Assembly: GCF_000003815.2 (NCBI RefSeq)
Contig: NW_023365844.1
Span: 1-27,261 of the forward strand
Length of the DNA stretch: 27,261 bases
Reading direction: 5' to 3'
Source of the DNA: Branchiostoma floridae
Lineage: Eukaryota > Chordata > Leptocardii > Amphioxiformes > Branchiostomatidae
Each line of letters begins with the position of its first letter. Position 1 is the stretch's first letter. The notes beneath the pieces are model-generated. The model was not told the origin of the DNA, did no database searches, and saw only the letters and a list, made by a program, of their open reading frames with translations. This document shows, in pieces, positions 9,540 through 18,779 of this stretch. The translations under genes and the position numbers were made by a program.

Positions 9540-10110
9540 GTTTTGATTTCAAAAGGCTTAAACCCTGGATTGATTAACCAACAAAAGCAACAAGCATTAG
9601 CCTATTTGTGTGTCTCTAAAATGTCTATTATGGTAAGTATCTTTGCATCGATGGAATGTCAATTGATTAGTCGAATTTTGCCTTGAAAGTAGACTGTACA
9701 CTGACTCTGCCTAACCTTATTGTATAAACAACCATGCAAAAACAGCAGAACACATTTCTGTGCTAGAAGTTTATCTTAAACCTCAACATGGTGAAAGTGC
9801 GAAATGATGACATAATGTTTTTACTTTTTTTCCAGATGTCTGAAGGTTTTTTTCATATCCTACCAATGCCAACGTCACACATGCCAACGCCTGGGACGGT
9901 TAGCATGCAGATTGTAGTGGCTTACCAAGAAGATAACAAAGGCCAAAGATGTTAAACTTTGTAATCTTCCTAATGTCCTACCAGTACTAGTTAGCTTTTT
10001 ATCATAACTTAGTAAGGTATTTGTTCTAAAGTTAATTGAATATAGATATTGTAAAGCTTTGCCAATGTAATTTTTGTTGTGCATTTATTCATAACAATAT
10101 GTCATTTTAC
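9540..10110. other. Unassigned intergenic DNA
   Basis: AT-rich sequence without a recognisable coding region, RNA gene or repeat on either strand. The 69-codon minus-strand frame at 9875-10084 has no domain features. Confidence 0.5.
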
Positions 10111-10114
10111 CTGT

Positions 10115-10800
10115 ATATCTTGAAGTAAGAAAAGTATTCTTGATGTAAGGACTGAGAAGTAAAAAAAAAAAACATTGCTACGCAAAAAGAGCGTTTGCTC
10201 TTGATGTAAGAACATTCATCTTAAAAATTAGAAAACCTTTCCAGGCTAATAATTAAACTAAGAATGAATTCTCTTGAAGTAAGTATCCTTGATGTAATAA
10301 GATCTTAAAAGTAAAAAAAAAACTTTCAAGGCAACAAAAATTTACTATAAATGCAGAAATGTTGTCGGTGGATTAATGTTCGCGGTTTTCGCGCTGGCCA
10401 CTTCACCTCAAACTTAAAACCACCGCGAACACTCATCTATTAGACTGCAGTCCGTGGTGTTACTGCGAACTTAAATCCACCTCGAAAGGTCCTTTTTCCC
10501 GCTACCGTGAAATTAAATTCCCTCGAACTTAAATACATGTAAAGTATGCTCTTTAAGTAAGAAAAGTATTCTTGATGTAAGAAAATTTCTTTTAAAAGTA
10601 AAAAAAAAACCTTTCTAGGCGTTAACAGTTTACGTTCTTGACTGTGGAGGTAAGAAAAGTATTCTTGATTTAAGAACATTCTTTCTTAGAAGTAAGTAAA
10701 CCTTTCTAGGCAATAAGAATGCACGCTCTTGAAGTAAGAAATGTATCCTTGATGTAAGAACATTTATCTTAGAAGTAAGAAAACCTTTCCAGGCAATAAG
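10115..10800 (+). repeat. Minisatellite, unit 84-93 bp, interrupted
   Basis: About six diverged units share TCTTGAAGTAAGAAAAGTAT, CCTTGATGTAAGAACATT, CTTAGAAGTAAGAAAACC and TTTCCAGGCAATAA. The CTTGATGTAA core begins at 10139, 10200, 10288, 10571, 10664 and 10748. Spacings are 88, 93 and 84 bp within intact parts. A foldback element splits the array at about 10360-10545. The A runs in units 1, 3 and 4 vary in length, consistent with slippage. Confidence 0.75.
10360..10545. mobile_element. Small foldback / MITE-like insertion in the minisatellite
   Basis: Inverted copies of GGTGGATTAATGTTCGCGGT (10367-10386) and its near-complement ACTGCGAACTTAAATCCACC (10462-10481), with a further AACTTAAAACCACCGCGAAC at about 10412-10431. 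Alternating orientation of the motif makes several possible hairpins. CpG content is higher than in the surrounding array. It interrupts a unit of the array, so it arrived later. Confidence 0.55.
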
Positions 10801-10860
10801 CACTGCACGAAAAACCTCATTTCCAGGATGGAAACTGACTTACACATCCCTGGAAATTAT

Positions 10861-12540
10861 ACATGTCCTTTAAAACCCTGAGGTGTCTTGCCTGCGAACG
10901 AGACGTGTACAGTTCTTTAGATGTCCTAGAATTTCGCGGAAATGCACCATTCTTGTGTAATTGACGTGTAAAAGGCTTGAAGTACCTTTACAGATGCTCT
11001 TGAAACAACAGGACATGAGCCGTGAGTTGCATTGTGTGTTGTTGGAATATGCCTACATTAGTGGGCAGTTATCACCTAATTATCTTCCTTGGTCTGCCTC
11101 ACCCAGTGCACTTCTTTTGTCATGGAAAGTGGCGTCGAGAGTACTGACGCCCCCCCCCCCTTGAATTTTGCCCCTTCCCCATTAATATTTTGCATTTTCT
11201 TGTTTGCATTTCTTTATTCTGTAAAAGCGCCATACATTTATTCCTACTGAAAGAAGACAATTTTATTAGTGTTTGTTTGTGTGTGTAATAGGTTGAAGTC
11301 GCGAGTGTCTTTTGTATGTCATAGAATGCCAGCACATCTCTTGCTGTCTTCTAGTCTTCGCAGGCTACTAGTATGTACTTCTTGACGGCAGGGTAGTACA
11401 GTTGTCGCGCCTAGATGAGGGTTCCTTCACTATCCAAACATGAGCCCGTTTTGATATCCCTCCACTTTATTTCCGTCGAAAGCAAAGTCATTTGCCGACT
11501 GCAGTATCAACGGCTACAGTTGTGTACGGAAGCTCATTGATCCATGAAGCCATGGGAGAGGACTATGGCCCGACAGCGGTCCTGTTATTATCAGAGGCAG
11601 CTGACGTTCTGTTCCGCGATCTTCAGTAGAAAGTCTCTGTTGTTGTAGAATAATGACCAATGTCTCTAATAGTTTGTTCCTCGGTATCATCAGATAACGC
11701 ACGCTGGTATCTAGACACACTTGGACAAGAATTTGAAAGTTGTGACGGGCGCGTTGATCGGCCAAAGGTGTAACCCTATAATTGTGCGAGGAGAAATCCT
11801 ATTCGCTTTTTCTGAAGAATTTGCATGGGCACAGCCACAAAGAGCTGTGAGCTACCGCTAGTGCCAGCCATGTCTATTGTTACAATCACACCAAGGAGGT
11901 TGTTTGAGCTGCCTGATTATCCGTATTTCACAGTAAAACAATACCTGCCCAGAAAGATGTGAAACATGCCGCTGTGATTATCAACAGCTTGAAACATCAG
12001 TAGAAATTTAACGTTCAACGTTGTCACTTATTTTGTACAATCAAGAACATAACCCGGGACAAAAATTTAGTACATCGAGTCAAGCTGGTTATAACAATAA
12101 CAATATTGACATAGATCATTCCACGTATATTGTGCGTAGGCAAAGTTACAGACGGTGACCAAGAAAATGGACAGTATCTTGTCCCGTGTTCTCTCCATTC
12201 TTTTCAAAAAGCTCGCAGTCCTATCTTTTCCCTATGTTCAACGTCGTTCCAGTTCAATTTCCTCGCCATGACGCGGCAGGCACTCTGTATTTACAGCTAT
12301 AAAACATCGTACATATACGAATTAAACTTCTTTGGTTAGTTTATTTTCCTAGCTCTTCATGCAAAGGGGCTGATTTCGCAACTGATTAAATCTATTGAAA
12401 TCTATAAGAAATCTATTGCAGCAGTTCAGATTTATGTAAGTTGAAAATGAATCTCAGAGTGCAAAATGATTAAAGAAGAAAATAAGAATGATTCAATAAA
12501 CGCTGGGCGTTTGTGGCCTTTGTCTGTGCTAGACAATGCA
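10861..12540. other. Unassigned intergenic DNA
   Basis: No gene, RNA or transposon is recognised. It contains a C11 run near 11150. Open frames of 67-83 codons (for example 11514-11765 minus and 12130-12339 plus) show no domain, no splice-site support and no similarity I can name. Confidence 0.4.
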
Positions 12541-12567
12541 ATACACATCCTAATAACGAACTGCTGT

Positions 12568-12971
12568 TTGATTTTGATTTGATTTATTCGGCTGTATAAT
12601 CATGAGAAATACAGCCAGGGCTACCCAACTAGCCTGAGGCTATTATCAAGGGCTAGCCCTGGTAACATTACAATATACGTTATACAATAGTATACAGTAT
12701 ACAACAGTATTAACGATACATGTAACTTTGACTACAGAGGTGATCCGTGTTTACAGCTTGACTAGCAGTCGTACGATCTAGAATGTCAGTCTATGATACA
12801 AATGATGTTACTCGGTTATCTATATAAGGCTAGTTAGTCAGCGATTAACATGTTTGAACGCTATAATGTATACGTACTACAGTACAGATCGTTCAGTAGG
12901 AACAGTAGTTGTTGCCATCAATAGCTACTATCAGTAATACAATGACTATTAGGAAACTATGATATACTTTA
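12568..12971 (-). other. 3'UTR and tail of the retrotransposon
   Basis: Contains an imperfect cruciform: CCAGGGCTA (12615-12623) pairs with TAGCCCTGG (12654-12662), enclosing AGCCTGAGGCT (12631-12641), itself a small hairpin. On the sense strand this stem lies about 40-90 nt before the tail. A 3' stem-loop followed by short repeats is the kind of structure that CR1/L2-type reverse transcriptases recognise. The tail reads TCAAATCAAAATCAAA (reverse complement of about 12569-12584). Confidence 0.65.
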
Positions 12972-15900
12972 TCAAGCGTTTACAGAGTATTTGTTATCAG
13001 GCGACGTGCGCAGTCTATTTTTGAAGGAGCTGATGGTGCTAGCTGTACGGGTACTACTGGGGAGAGAGTTCCAGAGGGAAATTGCTCTGCTAACAAATGT
13101 TCTCTGAGATCGTGTAGTCTTGTATGCAGGAGTAGTCAAATGTTCACTAAGTCTGTTTCTTAGGGGGTAGCGGGAGTCGATAGCAGACGCTCGTGCATGG
13201 GGAAGCAGACTTTGCAGGTGTGGGGGGCAACGTCCATTCAACAGTTTGTACATGGTTACTGCCGTATGGAACTTGCGTCGGTACTGTAGTGACGGTAGGG
13301 ATAGTTCGGAGTAGAGACGTTCGTATGAAGGGTACGGTAGTCCGAAGTGGCCACTGATAATCCTGGTGGTTTGGTACTGGACAGATTCCAGAATCTTTTG
13401 GTCACGTTTGGTAAGGCCGGCCCAGACAATGTCAGCATACTCTAGACTTGGTCTTGTGATCATAGTGTATAGCCTGAGAAGTAGATTCTTCGGAATCTTC
13501 TTCCGTAGAGCACATAGTAGTCCGGATGATCGCCTAGCCTTTGTTGAGATGATCTCTACGTGTGTTGACCAGGACAGGGTATTTGTGACAGTGACGCCTA
13601 GGTGTTTATGACTGGTGACAACCTGTAAAACAGTTCCTCCTAGGATCACAGGAGGAATCAATCGTGGAAGGGCGCGAGACGTAATAAACATGACTTTGCA
13701 CTTGTCTATATTAGCCTCTAGTTTCCATTTTGAAAGCCAGGTTGACACAGAGGTCAACTCACTGTTTAGTGATGCGACTACGCTGTCGATAGAGCGGTGG
13801 CAAGAAGACAGTGATGTATCGTCGGCAAATAGGTTTGTTTGACACTGTGTAAGGCTAGTGGCCAGATCGTTGATGTAAAGTATAAAAAGTGTCGGTCCGA
13901 GGACGGATCCTTGCGGCACTCCGGCTAATGGAGACTTCCATTCGGAGCCTACTCCCTGAATGACGACACGTTGTCGTCTATCGGAGAGATAGCTGGTGAA
14001 GCAGTTGAGCATGGGGCCATTAATCCCGTATGCTTTTAATTTAGCAAGAAGTCCTGCGTGCCAGACCTTGTCAAAGGCCTTTCGGAGGTCAAGAAATACG
14101 CAGCCTACAATTTGTCCTCTATCCATGGCGTCAGTCCATTCCTCCATTAGTCGGCACAGCTGCAGTGCGGTGTTGTCAAGTGGTCTAAATCCGCTTTGGT
14201 GGTCAGTCAGTATCGGATTTATATGGGCAATTAGACGTTTGTTCACCAGGGTTTCCATAACCTTTGACACTGCGCTCAGTAGTGATATAGGCCTGTAGTT
14301 GTTTGAGAGGTGGCGGCTACCGGCTTTGTGAATGGGGGTTACGTTAGCTTTTTTCCATTCCGAAGGTACCTGCCCGAGTTGGAGAGATTTGTTATACAGG
14401 CAGGTTAGAGGAGCTGAGATCGGATCTGCTACTAGGCGTAAGAGCCTGGGGGATATTTCGTCGGGTCCACATGACTTTCCGACTTTCAGAGAACTTAGTT
14501 GTTGTCGTACTTCCTCAACTGACAGCTGAACAGAATCCAAGACTGTTCCCGGGACAGTTGTCGGGTGGAATGTCGGAGTTGGGTCATTCCTAGCGGGAAG
14601 ATCAGTCTGGTTTATGAAGAAATTGTTCAGGGCATTAGCCTTTTCTTCCGGAGTCTCCAGTATGGCTGAACCGACTTTAAGAGCTGGGATACCCGTTGAG
14701 GTATTTCCCAGAGCAGATTTAGCATATGTGAAGAATCGCCTGGTGTTGCCAGTCTCCACATCATTCACGAGTTCCTCAATGTAAGCTGACTCGGCCCTTC
14801 TTGTGAGTGCAGTCACTAGATTTCTTTGTCTTCTGTAGGTGGCCCACGTTACCTCAGTATTTATCCGTTTCGCTCTGGAGTGTAGGCGGTGTTTTCTACG
14901 GATAGCTGTTTTGATCTCTTTGTTAGAATGTATCCAGGGCTTTGCTGTCCTAGTGGTAGAGACAAACTTGTGAGGGATGTGTTGTTTGCATATGGCAATG
15001 AACATGTTGTACCATGAATCCCAGATGTCGTCCATGGAGTCAAAAACGTGGTTGATATCCCAGGGGGCGGCTGCAATGTGTTGGTGAAGGGTTTCAATGT
15101 TCGCTTTGCTATACAACCAGACGAGGCGTTTTCCGCTGTGGTGGTTTGCCTTTAGGTTGAGCGCAGTTGCTGTTGCGAGATGATCAGAGTCACCAAGGGG
15201 AGCTAAGGTGCCCGTTTGGTGACACATTACTGGATGGGAGGTGACAATCAGGTCCAACAAGTTCCTCCCACGGGTCGGTTCGTGAAGCACCTGTTCTAGA
15301 CCATGGTTCATGAAAATGTTGTCAAGTTGTCGTCCCGGGTTGTCAGTTGTGTTGCTGTTAAGCCAGTTGCTGTTCTTTGCATTGAAATCTCCGAGGATCA
15401 CTTTAACAGCATGTGCTTGGTCCGTTGCTTTCTGAATCTGAGTTTCGAATAGGTCAAAGAATGTGTCATCTGCTGATGGCGGGCGATATGAACAATTGAT
15501 TAAGAGATTGGTATTGGCTTTGGTCACATCACACCAGATAGATTCTATCTCGTCATTCTCAAGATCACCACGTCTTGTCGTGTACAGAGAATCACTGACA
15601 TACATCAAGACGCCACCTCCATGTCTGTTCCTGTCTTTCCGGTACACCTGGTACCCTTCCAGTTCGATATCACGGTCAACAATATCACTACTTAGCAAAG
15701 TCTCAGTTACGCATAGAACACTGAACTTCATCGTGGATACCAAAGATCTGAGTTCTTCAATCTTGGGTAGTAAACTTCGAGCATTGAGATGTACCATGGT
15801 CAGTAAGTTTTTCGAGTTTGGGTTCAGCAACAGTTCCGTCATGTCTGAAGCAGTATCAGGGTGTCTGATATTTTGTTGTGTGGGATCCATAGGTGGGTTA

Positions 15901-15998
15901 AGATAGGTGGATCCGGTTGTTACAATGTCTGTACCTATTCGCAATGACAAAGCGACGAGGAGAAATAACCAAATCGTTGTCAAAGGATTGTCGAACAT
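12972..15998 (-). CDS. Retrotransposon ORF2: AP-like endonuclease and reverse transcriptase
   Basis: A 1008-residue polyprotein for target-primed reverse transcription in the nucleus. The N-terminal endonuclease (about 65-285) shows HLNARSL, CVTET with Glu99, YRPPS, LGDFNAKNSNW with Asp204 and Asn206, and LGDSDHLA with His273. The reverse transcriptase (about 500-780) shows SCGPDEISPRLL, NYRPISLL, HQSGFRP, FLDLRKAFDKVWH (Asp637), GVPQGSVLGPTLFILYIND and LFADDTSLS (Asp726, Asp727). The C-terminal region has HKHLGVTVT and RPSLEYADIVWAG, as in CR1/L2/Jockey elements. No RNase H is seen. The ATG at 15998 lies 8 nt after the ORF1 stop in another frame, and an in-frame TAG lies upstream inside ORF1. 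It gives an odd hydrophobic N-terminus (about residues 7-20). Met37 at 15890 is an alternative start just before recognisable sequence. No breaks are seen. Confidence 0.95.
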   Translation of the reverse strand: MFDNPLTTIWLFLLVALSLRIGTDIVTTGSTYLNPPMDPTQQNIRHPDTASDMTELLLNPNSKNLLTMVHLNARSLLPKIEELRSLVSTMKFSVLCVTETLLSSDIVDRDIELEGYQVYRKDRNRHGGGVLMYVSDSLYTTRRGDLENDEIESIWCDVTKANTNLLINCSYRPPSADDTFFDLFETQIQKATDQAHAVKVILGDFNAKNSNWLNSNTTDNPGRQLDNIFMNHGLEQVLHEPTRGRNLLDLIVTSHPVMCHQTGTLAPLGDSDHLATATALNLKANHHSGKRLVWLYSKANIETLHQHIAAAPWDINHVFDSMDDIWDSWYNMFIAICKQHIPHKFVSTTRTAKPWIHSNKEIKTAIRRKHRLHSRAKRINTEVTWATYRRQRNLVTALTRRAESAYIEELVNDVETGNTRRFFTYAKSALGNTSTGIPALKVGSAILETPEEKANALNNFFINQTDLPARNDPTPTFHPTTVPGTVLDSVQLSVEEVRQQLSSLKVGKSCGPDEISPRLLRLVADPISAPLTCLYNKSLQLGQVPSEWKKANVTPIHKAGSRHLSNNYRPISLLSAVSKVMETLVNKRLIAHINPILTDHQSGFRPLDNTALQLCRLMEEWTDAMDRGQIVGCVFLDLRKAFDKVWHAGLLAKLKAYGINGPMLNCFTSYLSDRRQRVVIQGVGSEWKSPLAGVPQGSVLGPTLFILYINDLATSLTQCQTNLFADDTSLSSCHRSIDSVVASLNSELTSVSTWLSKWKLEANIDKCKVMFITSRALPRLIPPVILGGTVLQVVTSHKHLGVTVTNTLSWSTHVEIISTKARRSSGLLCALRKKIPKNLLLRLYTMITRPSLEYADIVWAGLTKRDQKILESVQYQTTRIISGHFGLPYPSYERLYSELSLPSLQYRRKFHTAVTMYKLLNGRCPPHLQSLLPHARASAIDSRYPLRNRLSEHLTTPAYKTTRSQRTFVSRAISLWNSLPSSTRTASTISSFKNRLRTSPDNKYSVNA

Positions 15999-16006
15999 AA
16001 TGTCAG

Positions 16007-17416
16007 TTACTTCGGACCCTTCCTACCCTTCTTCCGTAAGGAAGATGAAGGGACAACTTTGGTCTTGTAAGACACTAAGGCTTTACCAGGAGAAGGGAGC
16101 GTTTTAGTTGTCCCCTTCTCGTCTGCATCTTTTTTAGACTTTTTTTCAACTGCCCTGCCGTTTCGTCTTGCAGAGGTGTCCGAGTCATCAGACTCGCTAG
16201 GACTTGCATCTGCGTCTTTCTTTATCTTTTTACCAGTTGCCTTTCCGGTTCGTCTTGCAGAGGTGTCCGCGTCATCGGAGTCGCTCTGGCTTGAAGGGAG
16301 AGGTCGTTTGTTGACACTCTCTTCGTCTGTTTCGTATTCGGCGCTGATATCCCCTGAGTCGTCTAATTTGAGAAGGAGGCCGTCAGTTTGGCTGGTGACC
16401 AAGTCCTCTGCGTCCTCCATGTCAGTCTCACCGCCTGGCGGCTCTTTACCCCCGTCTTGGGACTCAGGCGTACTCACTACCCCGTTTGGGGACTCAGGCG
16501 TACTCACCACTCCGTTTGGGGGCTCAGGCGTACTCACCACTCCGTTTTGGGGCTCAGCCGTACTCACCACCACCTTAGGGACTGTCGGTGTGTTGTCCTG
16601 TACTGAACTCTGACTGGTATACTCGTTTTCACCAGGTGTAACTGGTTTCTTTACACTCTTGTCGTTCGGCTGTGTAGGGGTGATCTTGGTCCAGCTAGTG
16701 GTGACGTTCAGCCTGTTTGCAAAGCTGAGTTGGCACGACCTTGCAGAGTGACCTTCCCCTCCACAGATGTTACATTTGATGTCTTGGTCACAATCGGTGG
16801 CTAAATGACCAATCTCAAAACAGCGGGTGCACTTAACGGCTGTACAAGCGGCGACAAAATGCTCGTCACTGCCACAGCGGTGACAGATCCTCGGCTGTCC
16901 GTTGTACCTAAAGGTCACAAGTTCACTGCCGATACGGATAGAATTCGGGATGTGCTTTGTGATCTTCATACGATACTGCCTAGTACCGGTCAGGATTTCA
17001 GGGAAACCTTGGTTCGCATAGGTAAGGAAACGGCTGTCCTCTACAGTACCAAACTCTCTGAGCCGATGGCGGATAAAGTTATCATCCATTTCAACAGGTA
17101 TGCCAAAGGCTGTTATCACTGTCAACCCGGAGCCGTACAACTCGACATCAACTGCACTGTCATATGTAAGTCGAGGGCTCACTTTGGCGAGGGATGATTG
17201 GGACTTGAAGGTGATCTCACATACTCCCCTTGTTCTCCGTTGTATTCCCACGATGTCGGTCAGTGGGTTTACCCCATGTTTTTTCAACAGTTCAATGGCA
17301 TCACTAAACTGGGCATCTTCGACCTGGAGAAATGTAACCTTAACGCTGCGCTGCCTGGTGAATTTAGACACGGTAGGCATCTTCAGACTTAGTGTTTGGC
17401 GGGAAAAACCAGACAC
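16007..17416 (-). CDS. Retrotransposon ORF1: gag-like nucleic-acid-binding protein with three CCHC knuckles
   Basis: A 469-residue protein expected to coat the element RNA. Residues about 22-175 have the alternating pattern of RRM-like segments seen in gag-like ORF1 proteins (SVKVTFLQVEDAQF, GVCEITFKSQ, LTVITAFGIPVEMDDNFI). Three CX2CX4HX4C zinc knuckles follow: CHRCGSDEHFVAAC (178-191), CTRCFEIGHLATDC (196-209) and CNICGGEGHSARSC (215-228). The tail is low-complexity. A 10-residue repeat (NGVVSTPEPP-like) occurs at about 283-320, and a 29-residue block is duplicated at about 380-432. Lys/Arg-rich SARR and KKIKK motifs there could serve as nuclear localisation signals. The stop TAA is followed after 8 nt by the ORF2 ATG, which suggests termination-reinitiation. 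The ATG at 17416 is the first long-frame start; Met13 is also possible. Confidence 0.9.
   Translation of the reverse strand: MSGFSRQTLSLKMPTVSKFTRQRSVKVTFLQVEDAQFSDAIELLKKHGVNPLTDIVGIQRRTRGVCEITFKSQSSLAKVSPRLTYDSAVDVELYGSGLTVITAFGIPVEMDDNFIRHRLREFGTVEDSRFLTYANQGFPEILTGTRQYRMKITKHIPNSIRIGSELVTFRYNGQPRICHRCGSDEHFVAACTAVKCTRCFEIGHLATDCDQDIKCNICGGEGHSARSCQLSFANRLNVTTSWTKITPTQPNDKSVKKPVTPGENEYTSQSSVQDNTPTVPKVVVSTAEPQNGVVSTPEPPNGVVSTPESPNGVVSTPESQDGGKEPPGGETDMEDAEDLVTSQTDGLLLKLDDSGDISAEYETDEESVNKRPLPSSQSDSDDADTSARRTGKATGKKIKKDADASPSESDDSDTSARRNGRAVEKKSKKDADEKGTTKTLPSPGKALVSYKTKVVPSSSLRKKGRKGPK
16121..16294 (-). repeat. Two-copy 87-bp tandem duplication in ORF1
   Basis: The 87-bp block from 16121 is repeated from 16208. 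The encoded copies both read SD-x-SARR, then a Lys-rich stretch, then KKDAD. The period is a multiple of three, so the frame is kept. Confidence 0.8.
16452..16572 (-). repeat. 30-bp tandem repeat in ORF1 (four units)
   Basis: On the plus strand the unit is close to GGACTCAGGCGTACTCACCA plus CTCCGTTTGG. It encodes NGVVSTPE followed by two variable residues (PP, SP, SQ). The first protein copy is the most diverged (VVVSTAEPQ). Confidence 0.85.
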
Positions 17417-18050
17417 TTGGCGGTTACTATAGAAACCACTCCCAGATGGGGCTAGCCTGACCGTGCGTCCGCGTGCTTCACTCCGCTAACGAGGGGTCTT
17501 GACAGCCGAGTCCGCGTGCCTCACCCTACTAACAAGGGGAGGGGATCCTGCCTTGACAGCTGGGAGATGCCACCCTTAGTTTAAGGGGTGGTGGCGACAC
17601 ACTTTACAGGTTTCAGTGGAATCAAGACTTGAAATTAACCAAGCAGAATACGTGTAGAATGCGACACTGACCTGTGAGACTAATACTTTGAGCGAGATAA
17701 ACGTCCTCGAAGGTCTGGTGGATCGATCCGGAGGTAAACCGCAGCCCGGTCCTACCACGCGTGAGCCAGGCGGGGTGGGGGCCCCGCGTGACCGAGGGGA
17801 GACCGATGGAGGGGTTCGGCGGTTGAAAAACGTCCGTATCTCAGACAAGTCCAGACATACAAACAAAGTTCACACACCGAGGTGGTCTCCACAGTCTCGG
17901 AAACTATCCACAATCAAACTTGACCTAACCAGCCGGCATGCGGGGCATGGGACGACTGGGAAACACGTCCTGGTCGCACTGGTCGCAAGAACCGTCCGCT
18001 CCTGTGACGGTCAGCTTGTTGTAATGAAAATGACGAGTTTGTTTAAGGAA
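17417..18050 (-). promoter_or_regulatory. 5' leader of the retrotransposon with 43-bp repeats
   Basis: A GC- and CpG-rich sequence between ORF1 and the AT-rich flank. GTCCGCGTGCTTCACTCCGC at 17467 recurs as GTCCGCGTGCCTCACCCTAC at 17510, giving a 43-bp tandem pair ending in CTTGACAG. Repeated GC-rich leaders commonly hold the internal promoter in non-LTR elements; that this one does is inference. The distal border is uncertain. Confidence 0.5.
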
Positions 18051-18060
18051 AGAAATTGAA

Positions 18061-18779
18061 ACCTCCTTGTTTTAAGACATGTTTTTTTATTTAGAAGCCG
18101 AGATCTATCCCTAGCATTTTTTTCCGACATGTAGAAATGACAATGCATGGCCCGCATGGGTAAACCAGAGTTACTGCGGTCGGCGCTCAATACCTGTCGA
18201 CCGTAGGATTTCTAAATAAGTTTGAAATGTCGGCCCATACAAATCACAGTTTCATTAATTATGATTGTTTTTTAGTATTCTATAGACCTTTCTTTCTGAC
18301 CTTGATGGTATTTCTAAAAATGTTGATGCCGTTTCTTTTTATAGTTGTATTTTGTTCCATTTTGTTCTGTCAGACGATGTCACGGGTAGACATACCAATC
18401 ATTCAATACCCCCTACACTCCCCCTTATTTTGTGTTTAAAATGTAAACCTCATTGCTTATTAATTGTCCAAGCATAGCCTAGGCTGGGTTGCAAGGGTAG
18501 TATTTGCCGGTAAACAGTAGTAACCCGCGACTCAAGCTTTCCTTTGAGAATAGGCGCCGCCAGGCTTTTGTCTGCCTATTTCCCCCACACGTCTGGTGCA
18601 AGGTTCCTAGAAATTTCTGTACAGGTGCGAGTCTAGGCATGTAGGGAAAAAAACAAGGATATTACACGCAAAACTAGGAAAGTCATGTACACAGCCAGGA
18701 CACAGAACATATCACAGGTGTGTAAGTCCCTTGAAACACCTGGAAATTAGGGTTTTCGTGCAGTGATTCACGTCACAGA
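18061..18779. other. Unassigned flank with a weak foldback
   Basis: GACATG-T7-ATTTAGAA near 18078-18096 pairs imperfectly with TTCTAAATAAGTTTGAAATG near 18209-18228, outlining a possible 150-bp foldback element. At about 18700-18766 (minus) there is a stretch similar to 10801-10865 (plus), sharing CACTGCACGAAAA, ATTTCCAGG and GACTTACACA. Nothing coding is recognised; the 70-codon frame at 18227-18439 is AT-rich and featureless. Confidence 0.4.

Larger units (their letters stand above)
12568..18050 (-). mobile_element. Apparently full-length non-LTR retrotransposon (CR1/L2/Jockey group)
   Basis: One element on the minus strand: a GC-rich leader (about 18050-17417), ORF1 (17416-16007), ORF2 (15998-12972) and a 3'UTR of about 400 bp ending in AATAAATCAAATCAAAATC. 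The last part is a short-repeat tail typical of CR1/L2-like elements rather than poly(A). Both ORFs are open along their length and all catalytic motifs are present, so this copy may be young. The 5' limit is uncertain: GC-rich sequence ends near 18040-18060. I found no target duplication by eye. Clade assignment beyond an APE-type, two-ORF element with gag-like knuckles would need a phylogeny. Confidence 0.85.

Noticed and set aside
9875-10084. 69-codon minus-strand frame and other 60-80-codon frames in 9.5-12.5 kb
   Set aside because: Length expected by chance in AT-rich DNA; no motif or exon signals.
10115-10800. CRISPR-like array of short repeats
   Set aside because: Repeats are 84-93 bp, diverged along their whole length and without unique spacers, and the window is clearly eukaryotic.
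15463-15906. 147-codon plus-strand open frame, and similar ones at 13366-17432
   Set aside because: Antisense shadows of the retrotransposon ORF1 and ORF2; composition follows the minus-strand codons and no domain is seen.
18227-18439. Hydrophobic 70-codon frame
   Set aside because: T-rich DNA gives Phe/Leu-rich translation by chance; nothing else supports a membrane protein.
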